Assembly (NCBI RefSeq): GCF_020184175.1
Contig: NW_026083123.1
Location: 1 to 64,000, forward strand
Direction: 5' to 3'
Source of the DNA: Aphis gossypii
Taxonomy: Eukaryota > Arthropoda > Insecta > Hemiptera > Aphididae
DNA length: 64,000 bases
Part shown: positions 37,617 through 47,640 of the stretch, piece after piece
How the letters are laid out: each line of letters begins with the position of its first letter
Position numbering within the stretch: the stretch's first letter is position 1
Position numbers and translations under genes: made by a program
Notes under the pieces: generated by a model
Told to the model about the DNA's origin: nothing
Database searches by the model: none
The model's input: only the letters and a program-made list of their open reading frames with translations

Positions 37617-38850
37617 AGAACGTGTAAATATGAGTATTTTGTTAATAATTTGCTAATTTAAGACACAAGATTTCATTTCTATCACATGAATTTATAACTG
37701 TAAGATTCACTTTAAAATTTAGAAAAAATATAATATAACTTATGAAAAAATTATTATATTGAATTTATAAAAAAATAAAAACTAATTTTTAATTTTTGTG
37801 CGTTGGTTAATATGACTATTTTATTAATATTTGCTAATTTAAGACATAAGAATTTATTTCTAACACTTAAAATTATACAAATTAGATGAATTTTGAAATT
37901 TAGAAAAAATATAATACAACTCACTGAATAAAATGATACTATTCAAATTATTAAAAAATTAAAACTTTTTTTTAGTTTTTAGTAAGTGTGTTGTTATGAC
38001 TATTTTATTAATAATTTGCTAATTTAAGATACAACATTTCATTTCTAACAATTGAAAGTATACCCAATAGATTCTTTGTAAAATTTAGAAAAAATATGAT
38101 ATAAATCATTGAATAAAAGTATTATATTGAATTTATAAAAATATAAAAACTAATTTTTAGTTTTTGTGCGTGTGTTAATATGACTATTTTGTTAATAATT
38201 TGCCAATTTAAGACATAAGAATTTATTTCTAACACATGAATTAATACCCATTAAATTCATTTTGAAATTTAGAAAAAATATAATATAACTTATCAAATAA
38301 AATGATAACATTCAATTTATAATAAATTAAATTTGATTTTTTTTTTTAGTACGTGTGTGATTATGACTTTTTTGTTAATAATTTGCTAATTTAAGATACA
38401 AGATATTATTTCTAATACATGAATTTATACCCATTAAATTCATTTTAAAATTTAGAAAAAATATAATGCAACTCACTGAATAAAATGATAAAATTCAATT
38501 TATTAAAAAATTAAAACTTATTTTTAGTTTTTAGTACGTGTGTAAATATGACTATTTTATTAATTATTTGCTAATTTAATACACACGATTTCATTTCTAT
38601 CACATAAAATTTTAAGCATTAAATTCATTTTAAAATTTAGAAAAAATATAGTATCACTTATTAAATAAAATGATAACTATTAATTTATAATAAATTAAAT
38701 TTGATTTTTTGGTTTTAGTACGTGTGTGATTATGACTTTTTTGTTAATAATTTGCTAATTTAAGATACAAGATATTATTTCTATCACATGAATTTATACC
38801 CATTAAATTCATTTTAAAATTTAGAAAAAATATAATGTAACTACTATTAT
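37617..38850. repeat. Satellite array, right of the LINE insertion
   Basis: The array continues from 33118 after the target duplication. Monomers keep the GAATAAAATGATA and AATTTGCTAATTTAAGA landmarks but are more divergent than in the main array. The array ends near 38850, where sequence becomes unique. Confidence 0.88.
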
Positions 38851-38884
38851 AGAATTATTTAGTATACTTAGTTATTATTATTTA

Positions 38885-38965
38885 AGTGACCGCAACTAGT
38901 ATGTAATATTCTTGAGGGGTGACCGCAACTAGTACGAAATTTTTGTTTTTGACCGCAACGAGTGC
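38885..38965. repeat. Three short direct repeats, TGACCGCAACTAGTA-like
   Basis: TGACCGCAACTAGTA occurs at about 38887-38901 and 38920-38934, with a variant, TGACCGCAACGAGTG, at 38950-38964. Spacing is about 30-33 bases. They lie between the satellite edge and the six-exon gene. Confidence 0.6.
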
Positions 38966-39154
38966 ACACCGGACTCGTCGCCACCGAAGCTAGAAATCGA
39001 TCAATAAAAAAATAAATAAAATGCAATAGAGTACAATTAATATAAATTAATATAATTACGACAAACAAGAAAGGTGAAAAACTGAAAACAATATAAAGGA
39101 AAAATGTTGCTCCTTCAATATTTAGGTTAGGTAATATAATTTTACTTATAGTAC

Positions 39155-41509
39155 CTACTTATATATATAATCTTGAAGTTCTGAACGTTTAGTATAAAAT
39201 TTTTTGTGTGACTTCTGTGATTGGTGGTATGTTGGTGTGGATGGAATGGTTCTTGTCATGGGTTCTAAAGATATTTGTAAATTTGAATTATTCTGTAATA
39301 GTTCTAATTGTTCATCGGTTGTAAATGAATTGTCTATGGGAGTTTTGGATAAACTTTTTAATATTATGTTCAATAATTGTTTGTAAGTTTTTAATTTTGT
39401 TGTGTATGTATTTTGTATTGTTTTGATTGTTGTTTGTTGACTTTCAGTTATTGCATTTAACATTTTTTTTATAAATACAACTTTTTGTTGAATGATGTCC
39501 ATACGATTGTTTTCTTGTGTTTCAGGTATGCGTGGTCTTTTTGTATATTCATATACACTGGTGGATAGCTGAAATATGATACAAAACTACAGGTTTCTTA
39601 ATACAAAATATTATTTAAATTTTTGAACAATATTAAAACCCAATAAATAAACATTACCTCATATTTTACTGCTGTAGTCAAGTATTTTTCTTTTGTTACG
39701 TTTAGTATATAATTAATTATTTTAATATGATGAAATTTTAAAATTAACAACTCAATTTTTTCATTTTCGTTTTGTTTGTAAAGTGTATAATTTGATTTAG
39801 AATATTCAACTATATACTGTTTTTGTATTAGATTGTTTAGTGTAATTTTTAGATATTTTTTGTTAATAAATTGAAATTTTGTTAAAATCATGATAATTTC
39901 AATATGTTTAGGTATATATGTTGTTTAGCTGGAATAAAAAAAAATAATTAAAATTATTATTAGGTGTTTTCAGAACATTATTACATACTGTTTAGAAGAT
40001 TTGACTGCATTGCTAAAATATGTTTTTAAACAGGTGACCACTAACAATTCATTGTAATTTTCCTCATGCAATGCTGGTGTGGGTGGAATCTCAAACTTCA
40101 CGATTCTCTCCGAATCCAAAGAAATTACATTCGAATCATATTGTTCGACCATGTACCTATTTTGTATACATTTATATTGTAAATAATTTATTATAATTAT
40201 TGGAGTAATATGTATAGTTAAACTTACACAGTATTTTTTAGTTCAAAATATGGGTGCATCCAAAATTGTTCTGTTTCATTTATGAATTTTTTAAATTCCA
40301 AGTCGATTGTACAAATATAATTTCTGTTGATAAATTGTCTGTTATTTATTATTTGAAATCCATCTGGACTTATGATTCCATCTGTTTGTACATTTAATAT
40401 ATCAATATATCTAATAATAATGCTTAATTTAATTAATTCAATTTTTAGATCCACGATTTCTTGGAGATCATGTCCCTGGTAACTGAAAAAAAAGATCATA
40501 ATTGAAATATCTCATTATAAGTATGTTTTAAGTATAATTTAACTTACTCATCAATTGCTTGATTCATATTGTACATTATTATAGTTGACATCAAATTATC
40601 CAGATCATTTATGTCCTCCAGATGTGGCAGCCGGTCATTTATGTAGGATTGTGGTGGTTTGTTTTGATGCATCAATTGTTTATTAAAAAAATTTTGAAAA
40701 GGAGGGTCAAGTAATAATATTTTTTCTGGAGACGGTAGCTTTGTTTTTATGGATAAAATATATTTAGAGTTGCATATGACTGATTTGCCTTGTAATATTT
40801 TGATTGAATCTTTGATTTTTCTTGCAATATTTTTTTTTCCAATTTTTTTATTATATTTTAACTGTACATATTTTTCAGCTATAATTTTTAAATTTTTAGT
40901 GTCACCTAATACAATATCTTTGTTTGCATCGACTCCATCACCAATAAACTGGATAATTTTATTAATTTCAGTGTACCTTGTCATTTGAATTGTTATGTTG
41001 TTATTAAGAAAATATTGAATTGCATTTACACTAGTTTGTAGAATTAAATTCACTTGTTGAATGCCATCTATTCGGCATCCATACGAATTTAAATAATATA
41101 ACAATGATTCTGTAGTAAATAATTTGTTTTCTTTAAAATGTGTTGCAATAGCTGTTGCAATCATCATAAGCATTTCCTGTAAAAAAAAAAAAAAAGTATA
41201 AAAAAAAATGACTCAATAAAAATATTATTTTATGTAAAATATGTGTACTTCATTTATTGCTATATATTTTTTGCGATCGTTGTTGGGTGGAAAATGATTG
41301 CGCAGCATATGATACATTAAACCCATCTCATATATAAAACTATCCTTGCAAAAAGGACAATTGATTAATATATGCGTGATCAGTTTAGTATTGTCTTCCT
41401 CATAGACTCTCTCAACCGGTTGAAGATTAACTGAAATAATAAGAAAAGTGGTGGATAGGTTAGTTATGAGCATGTTAAATGTGAATATTTGAAAATTCAC
41501 ATAACTCAT
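39155..41509 (-). CDS. Six-exon gene of an unrecognised family, copy 1 (nearly intact)
   Basis: Exons: 41509-41249, 41176-40548, 40482-40228, 40156-39985, 39928-39658, 39568-39155. Junctions are GT/AG and keep phase, except one extra base near the start of exon 5. The joined product is about 666 residues. Exon 1 encodes a hydrophobic start (MLITNLSTTFLIISV, from ATG 41473; an upstream in-frame ATG lies at 41509) and a C2H2-like pair (CPFC, then HMLRNH). Exon 2 has YLNSYGCRI, RYTEINKIIQF and KYNKKIGKKNIARK. Exon 3 ends FINETEQFWMHPYFELKN. Exon 4 contains IVKFEIPPTP, exon 5 KIINYILNV, and exon 6 a Lys/Thr-rich coiled region ending ELQDYIYK-stop. No known domain beyond the finger is recognised. 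The hydrophobic start may be a signal peptide; an upstream non-coding exon is also possible, because an acceptor-like AG sits inside it. Coding potential is supported by the second copy at 43312-45579. Confidence 0.72.
41249..41509 (-). other. Exon 1 of copy 1: hydrophobic leader plus C2H2-like motif
   Basis: Copy 2 has the same order: hydrophobic start, then CPFC and a spaced H-x4-H with conserved NHFP/NIHFP. An AG preceded by pyrimidines occurs just before the VNLQP/VINNP codons in both copies. The leader could therefore be intron and the true first exon lie upstream. If the leader is real, a zinc-finger-like motif on a secreted protein is unusual. Confidence 0.5.
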
Positions 41510-41612
41510 TTAAAAATTTAAATATCGTAAAAAACCAACATAAGAACACAGATTATATTCTTACCTAAAAGTTTGATAATGGGTCAATTTACTCTAATAT
41601 CAAAACTAACAG

Positions 41613-41720
41613 CCAGTGTTGGGTAAGTTACTTTTAAAAAGTAATGAAGTTCCTTTACTCATTACTCAGAGATACAAGTAATAAAGTTACATTACTCGTT
41701 ACAATTTTTTTTTTTTTAAT
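41613..41720 (+). mobile_element. Solo end of a hAT-like element
   Basis: CAGTGTTGGGTAAGTTAC followed by ...AAAAAGTAA and later ATTACTCGTTAC is a familiar hAT-type terminal inverted repeat. No opposite end was found nearby, so it is a fragment or a very short MITE. Confidence 0.5.
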
Positions 41721-41809
41721 TGCTTAGCAATTATCATTTAAAAAGCAAAGGAACTAGAAATACACTTCCTACAGAAAATATGGTATAATTTGAAGAAGAT
41801 GTACATATA

Positions 41810-42298
41810 TACAATTAACCGAGTGAGTCTAATATATTGAGCCGGATGAGTCTATATATAGTTAACCGAGTGAGTCTATATAGTTAACCGAACGAGTCTA
41901 ATATATTGAGCCTGGTGAGTCTAATATATTGAGCCGGGTGAGTCTATATACAATTAACCGAGTGAGTCTATATAGTTAACCGAGTGAGTCTAATATATTG
42001 AGCCGAGTGAGTCTAATATATTGAGCCGGGTGAGTCTATATAGTTAACCGAGTGAGTCTAATATATTGAGCCGAGTGAGTCTAATATATTGAGCCGAGTG
42101 AGTCTAATATATTGAGCCGGGTGAGTCTATATAGTTAACCGAGTGAGTCTAATATATTGAGCCGAGTGAGTCTAATATATTGAGCCGAGTGAGTCTAATA
42201 TATTGAGCCGGGTGAGTCTATATAGTTAACCGAGTGAGTCTAATATATTGAGCCGGGTGAGTCTATATACAATTAACCGAGTGAGTCTATATACAATA
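41810..42298. repeat. Minisatellite, 21-25-bp units around GAGTGAGTCTA
   Basis: About 490 bases alternate between TATATAGTTAACCGAGTGAG-type units and AATATATTGAGCCGAGTGAG-type units. All share the GAGTGAGTCTA core. The array ends at the sequence CTACAGCTATAAAAAATACG, which also bounds a different minisatellite near 46548. Confidence 0.93.
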
Positions 42299-42545
42299 TC
42301 CACCCTACAGCTATAAAAAATACGTCCCTGTAAAGGGTACGTACTCCGCTATCCTGTGGATGTATTACGATTACGATCTGTTTCCCGGGAAAACCGTGAG
42401 AGATATGACGAAAATCATAAGAGATAAAATTGATCCCCATAGGGTACTTCGTAAGTTTTATTATTTAGATTTTCCGAAAACGTGTTATTTAGGTTTTTTA
42501 AAAACATCGTATACGTCAAACGCCATTTAAAAAATAAAAGTTTTT
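42299..42545 (+). repeat. Interspersed repeat family R, copy 1
   Basis: It opens with ACAGCTATAAAAAATACGTC, shared with the copy at 46548. It then has GTTTCCCGGGAAAACCGTGA and GAGATATGACGAAAA, shared with copies near 45930, 49890 and (inverted) 48850 and 53890. Family R appears non-coding. A short reading frame recurs in several copies but only because the repeat itself recurs. Confidence 0.8.
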
Positions 42546-42637
42546 AATAATGACTTTTTGGAAAAACGAAAAACTGGTCCTAGTGAAGAATCGCTCGGAG
42601 AAAAAATCGACCTCTATGCAAATTGTTCGTCCGGCCA

Positions 42638-43181
42638 TTTCTACCGGAGTAGTGTATATTACGTCTAATTGATACATATCATACTAAAAAAAATTACTAA
42701 AAATCCAAATTTGGTAGTACCGTTTTGAAAATCATATCCCTCGACTCCAAATGACTTACTCTATACCACCAAACAGTTTTAAGTCCCCTGGTAAGTGATT
42801 TAGACTTGTAGTTTAAAGGTTTACCCCCCTGTAATCCTGCACAAATTTACTGTTTTCATGACAACTCGACCTCACCACCACTTTATGCAAATTGTAAGTA
42901 TTCAAAATGCATTTCCCAAAAAGGGGACATCCTAACGTAGCCAGGGATGTGCTTGGCTAAGTCGTAGTACAATATTTCGATTTTTTATGAATTTTAAACC
43001 GATTAGTTTCTACCGGAGTAGTGTATATTACGTCTTATTGATACATATCATACTAAAAAAAATTACTAAAAATCCAAATTTGGGAGTACCGTTTTGAAAA
43101 TCATATCCCTCGACTCCAAATGACTTACTCTATACCACCAAACAGTTTTAAGTCCTCTGGTAAGCGAATTTGACTTGTAGT
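42638..43181. repeat. Direct repeat pair of ~175 bp
   Basis: The segments 42638-42813 and 43007-43181 are nearly identical. They open with TTTCTACCGGAGTAGTGTAT and share TACCACCAAACAGTTTTAAG. A different ~190-base spacer separates them. Between the second repeat and the next gene at 43312 nothing else is seen. Confidence 0.85.
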
Positions 43182-43311
43182 GGTGGCAGCAACAGTATTT
43201 TACCCCATGTAAGATCTGCAATAAAGGTAATATGATAATAAACAACAATAATTCTTAATACATTCAAACAAGCCCGTTCATATTTATTTTTTTTAATTAT
43301 TTTTTATTGTT

Positions 43312-45579
43312 TTATTTTGGATAATGTTTATTGATGTAGTCTTTAAATTTTGTTGTGGTAGGATAAAATTTTTGTGTTGTCACGGTATTTACATTTTTGA
43401 GTGGGTTATCTTCATTTATTTTTATGTAATATATTTCTGGTTGATGTGCTATATTTTGTTCTAGATAATTTTTATTGGTTGCTTCCAGCAGTTCTTCATT
43501 ATTTATTGGTGGGAATTGGGATTTTGGCAGTGTTCTTAGCAAATTTTGTAATGTGGTTGTGTATGATAGTATTTCGTTTTCTATTGTTGAGTGAATTCTG
43601 TTTATGAATGTTTTTTCTGATAGAGTAATTGAATTTAAGCATTGTGTAATGAATATGATTTTGGATTGTAATTTTTTAAACATGTATTCTACTGATTGAT
43701 CTTCTTTTTTTGGTTTGTTTTTGATATATATTGTTGTGGGCAGTTGAAACATAGTATAAAATGAAATAAAATGATCAGAATTTGTGAATAAATATGATTG
43801 TGTCTAAACAAAAAAATCAAAACTTACGTTATAAAGCACGGCAGTTCTCATATATTCTTCAGGGGAAATATTTAATATGTTTTTAATTATTTTAAAATTC
43901 TATTAATGTTGTTTTGGTGTTATTTTTGTTGGTGAAATTATATTTGATAATATTCATTATTATTATAATGTGGCCGAAAATATTGTTTAGCTGAAATAAA
44001 AATTAACATTTTATATTATTCATACATATAATTAATGTAAAACTTACAGTATGCCCGTAATGTGTAATGTCCTCAAATGCATTGTAATAAATATACAAAC
44101 TTGCCAAAATTAATGTTTGATCAAAAGTCAAGGACTCTGTGATGTTGCAGGGTATGTTGAACTCGACTACACAATTTGAAGTCAGTTCAATATAGCAATC
44201 AGGTTGCTTATAACTGCATCTATTTTTTTAAATTTTATATTTTACATTGTGAATTATAATTATTTCATTGATGTAGTTTAATGTTTTTTCTATTACTTAC
44301 ACTTTATTCAATTTGTCAAACAAATTAATGTTTGTATATCTCCACCATTCCTCTAGAGTATTTATTAGCTTCATAAAAAATATATCAATCGAATTTAAAC
44401 AATTTTTGTGAAGAAGAAAGGCCATATTCATTATTTTTTTTAAATTTTCATTAATAAAATTGTTTTTTTGTTCGTTGAAGATTTGTAAATAGTTATAGAT
44501 AATTTATAATTTTGTAATATATTTTTTTTTTCAACCAAATCTTTAAAAATTAATATATGTTCAGATGAATTGAGACTAAAATTGAAAAGTTTGAATAAGA
44601 CCTATGTATATTTATAATTTTAAATTAATTATTAAATATTTTTACTCACGTGTCAATAGAATCCATACATTCCGAATGTTATTATTGATGATACTAAATA
44701 GTCTAAATTTTGGATGGTTTTTAAATAATTTATATTTTCCTGTAAATTGAATGTATGGTTTTGCGTTATTATGGGTTCCGGTGAAAAAAAAATAAATTGT
44801 TCGTCCAATACAGGTGTAAATTTAGGTTCTGGATTTTGAGATTTAAGAGAAGATATGTAATGTGCGTAATTCAAAATTTTTTTGCCGTTAATAGATGTGA
44901 TTGCTTCTTTTTTTTTTGTGCCAAAAATTGTTTTCCTTTTTTTTTGTTATATGTTGAATTTACAAATGAGCCGGATATGTCGTTAATTTCTTTTTGAGTT
45001 GCGTTTGTAATGAATTGAATGTGTCCTTGATTTTCCAAATATTTGATTATTTTATTTATTTCTGTGTATCTTTTAAATTCATATTTTATATTTTTATTTA
45101 TAAATGATTGTATATGACTGGAATTGGTAATCAGAATGTCATCGAATGTATCGTCATTTTGTATGTGGCACCCATAGCTATTAAGAAAATATCTCAAACT
45201 GGATGAAGATATTTTTACAAATTCTAAATTTTTTATTGATGCTGCTATCATTATTAATAAGTTCTATTCAAAACAAATACAAATTGAAAACTTATTATAA
45301 AAGTAATAATAATTTATTTAAATTAGGTTTTACATCATTGACTGCTGTGGTTGACTGAATTTGTTTTTTTGGTTTTGGAAAATGTATATTTCTTATATGT
45401 AACATAAAACTATTTTCAAAAATAAATTGTACATAACAAAATGGGCAACATATTATCATCATGTGTTTAATACTTTTATTTTGATTTATATATTCATACT
45501 CGACGTCTGGATTATTTATAACTAAAAAAAATATTAAAATATTAATCATTAACAAACGAACAATTTGCATAGAGGTCAA
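43312..45579 (-). pseudogene. Six-exon gene, copy 2 (decaying paralogue of 39155-41509)
   Basis: Exons match copy 1 one for one: 45579-45334, 45263-44650, 44575-44301, 44219-44048, 43990-43828, 43743-43312. Shared motifs are CPFC, FLNSYGCHI, RYTEINKIIKY, YNKKKGKQF, the exon 3 end (FMKLINTLEEWW), VVEFNIP, KIIKNILNIS and the exon 6 tail (KFKDYINKHYPK). The start is strongly hydrophobic (MQIVRLLMINILIFFLV, ATG 45570). Lesions: one A short in a 10-A run (plus 44908-44917), a further frame problem at the exon 2 end, a frame change in exon 3, a shortened and shifted exon 5, and the exon 6 acceptor reading CAA instead of CAG at 43744-43746. It is therefore probably a pseudogene, though the homopolymer shift could be an error. 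Confidence 0.72.
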
Positions 45580-45669
45580 TTTGTTCTGTCAATTTATGTC
45601 ATTTATGTCATTCTCTTAAATATCAAATTTTCATAGGTCTTTCAATTATATTTATTGTTTATTTTCTAG

Positions 45670-45858
45670 GTGTGATTATATCAGGTTTGTGTGGTCAAAG
45701 ATATCCCATAGAAGAACTTTACATTAAACCAGGCATTAATGATTTCTCTCTCATGGTGACACAAAGAAATAAACTAGACTTAATGTTTCTCGGGCCAATA
45801 TCCTATGTAAACCATTCGTGCGAAGCAAATGTTATATGGAATACCCAAATTGTACGTC
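45670..45858 (+). pseudogene. Captured exon of a SET-domain protein (KMT5-like)
   Basis: The segment begins right after a TTTTCTAG acceptor and stays open. It reads VIISGLCGQRYPIEELYIKPG, INDFSLMV, then LMFLGPISYVNHSCEANV. GP-x-x-x-x-NHSC-x-x-N is the substrate/cofactor-binding signature of SET methyltransferases, and the wording around it resembles KMT5/Suv4-20 proteins. It stops abruptly where family R repeat begins (CATCGGTTTACCGGGAAAAC). Only about 60 codons of a ~130-residue domain are present, so it is a fragment that travelled with its intron edge. Confidence 0.6.
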
Positions 45859-46247
45859 CGGTCATCGGTTTACCGGGAAAACGCGAATGAAAACTGACAA
45901 TTTCGTGCTTTGGAAAATCACGTTTACGAGCTGTTTCCCGGTAAAACCGTAGGAGATATGACGAAAACCAATAGAGATTAAATTGTTAGTAAAATTAAAA
46001 TAGTAGGCTAACGAAAATCACAGGAATGGTAGCTCGGGGTACTTACTACGATGTGTGTAAGTTTCAAAACGATCGGTCAAAGGGTTGATTTTATACGATT
46101 TTCCAAAGGGCGTTTAGATGTTGCCGGGAGAGTCTCGCGGTAGACCAACCATGCACAATGAGATCGCCGTCTCCGTGATATTTTAAGTAGGCTAACCAAA
46201 ATCACAGGAATGGTAGCTCGGGGTACTTACTACGATGTGTGTATGTT

Positions 46248-46374
46248 TCAAAACATGAAGAATCTCTCATAAAATGCCCCAAATGTGAAAAAATGTATTC
46301 CGGTAAAAGACAACTACGATACCACGACAACAGAGTTCATTCACTCAAAAAACCATATAAGTGCAACAAATGCC
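46248..46374 (+). pseudogene. Captured C2H2 zinc-finger fragment, left arm
   Basis: It reads KHEESLIKCPKCEKMYSG, then QLRYHDNRVH, SLKKPYKCNKC. That is a complete C-x2-C...H-x4-H finger, a linker-like SLKKPY and the opening CxxC of a next finger. The frame then runs into the minisatellite (CRILWYIRM...), so no second finger is completed. It looks like a piece of a host zinc-finger gene carried in repeat family R. Confidence 0.7.
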
Positions 46375-46547
46375 GAATACTGTGGTACATCAGGATGCTG
46401 GATGCTGTGGTGCAGCAGGATGCTGGATGCTGTGGTACATCAGGATGCTGGATGCTGTGGTACATCAGGATGCTGGATGCTGTGGTGCAGCAGGATACTG
46501 GGTGCTGTGGTACAGCAGAATGTTGTGGTACATCAGGATGCTGTGCT
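46375..46547. repeat. Minisatellite of ~25-bp units, left arm
   Basis: Units read TGCTGTGGTACATCAGGATG and TGCTGTGGTGCAGCAGGATG, each followed by CTGGA. There are about six to seven imperfect copies. All six frames are open across parts of it because the unit lacks stops, so the reading frames here are not genes. Confidence 0.92.
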
Positions 46548-46897
46548 ACAGCTATAAAAAATACGTCCCTGTAAAGGGTACGTACTCCGCTATCCTGTGG
46601 ATGCATTTAGCAGGGTAACAATTGCGATGGATGACGACGGGAAGCGCATTACCGCAGCAAGTCCGTGTAAACTGAATCATGCGGCAACCGTATGCTAAAC
46701 CATAACTTTGATTCACCGTTGGTTCACCAACCTCACAGGTATGGTAGCTCGGGGTACTTACTACGATGTGTGTAAGTTTAAAAACGATCGGTCAAAGGGT
46801 TGATTTTATACGATTTTTGGAATTTTTTAAAACACGATTATACGTAATTTATAGTAATACAGCACGCGTATGCTGATCGCTGTACCAACAATGCACA

Positions 46898-47130
46898 ATG
46901 CATCCAACATCCAGCTGTACCACAGCGTCTAGCATCCTGATGTACCACAGCATTCAGCATCCTGCTGCACCACAACATCCTAATGTACCACAGCATCCAG
47001 CATCCTGCTGCACCACAGCATCCAGCATCCTGATGTACCACAACATTCTGATGTACCACAGCATTCTGATGTATCACAGCATCCAGCATCCTGCTGCACC
47101 ACAGCATCCAGCATCCTGATGTACCACAGC
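46898..47130. repeat. Minisatellite of ~25-bp units, right arm (inverted)
   Basis: This is the same repeat as at 46375-46547 on the opposite strand, with about nine units and more variants (CACAACATTCTGATGTACCA). It is longer than the left-arm array, so the two have changed length independently since the inversion. Confidence 0.92.
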
Positions 47131-47254
47131 ATTCGGAATTTGTTGCACTTATATGGTTTTTTGAGTGAATGAAATCTGTTGTCGTGGTATCGTAGTTGTC
47201 TTTTTCCGGAATACATTTTTTCACATTTGGGGAATTATGAGAGATTCTTCATGT
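47127..47254 (-). pseudogene. Captured C2H2 zinc-finger fragment, right arm
   Basis: This is the inverted copy of the fragment at 46248. It keeps MYSGKRQLRYHDNR and SLKKPYKCNK, but the next Cys is Phe. A 2-base deletion near the first CxxC shifts the frame. It is more degraded than the left copy. Confidence 0.65.
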
Positions 47255-47640
47255 TTTGAAACTTACACACATTGTAGTAAGTACCCCGAGCTACCATTCC
47301 TGTGATTTTGGTTAGCCTACTTAAAATATCACGGAGACGGCGATCTCATTGTGCATTGTTGGTACAGCGATCAGCATACGAGTGCTGTATTACAATAGAT
47401 TACGTATAATTGTGTTTTAAAAAATTCCAAAAATCGTATAAAATCAACCATTTGACCGATCGTTTTGAAACTTACACACATCGTAGTAAGTACCCCGACC
47501 TACCATTCCTGTGATTTTAGTGAACCTTCTTAAATTATCTCGGAGACAGCGATCTCATTGTGCATGGTTGGTCTACCGCGAGACTCTCCCGGCAACATCT
47601 AAACGCCCTTTGAAAAATCGTATAAAATCAGGCTTTGGAC

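Larger units (their letters stand above)
45859..47640. repeat. Family R mosaic forming a large inverted repeat
   Basis: Sequence at about 46083-46560 reappears inverted at about 46905-47620. Shared stretches include CGGGGTACTTACTACGATGT, GTTGCCGGGAGAGTCTCGCG and GTTTCAAAACATGAAGAATC. Each arm carries zinc-finger-coding sequence and a minisatellite. The right arm has an extra ~240-base module. The spacer, about 46621-46838, has unrelated sequence. Such palindromes form from head-to-head insertion or repair-based duplication. Confidence 0.82.

Noticed and set aside
39155..45579. Bicycle-type effector genes
   Set aside because: Those have many tiny exons and paired CYC motifs. These genes have six larger exons and a single CPFC...H..H motif.
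46239..47224. Reading frames rich in Cys, Gly and Trp over the minisatellites
   Set aside because: All frames are open because the 25-bp unit lacks stops. Only the short C2H2 segment before the repeat is credited.
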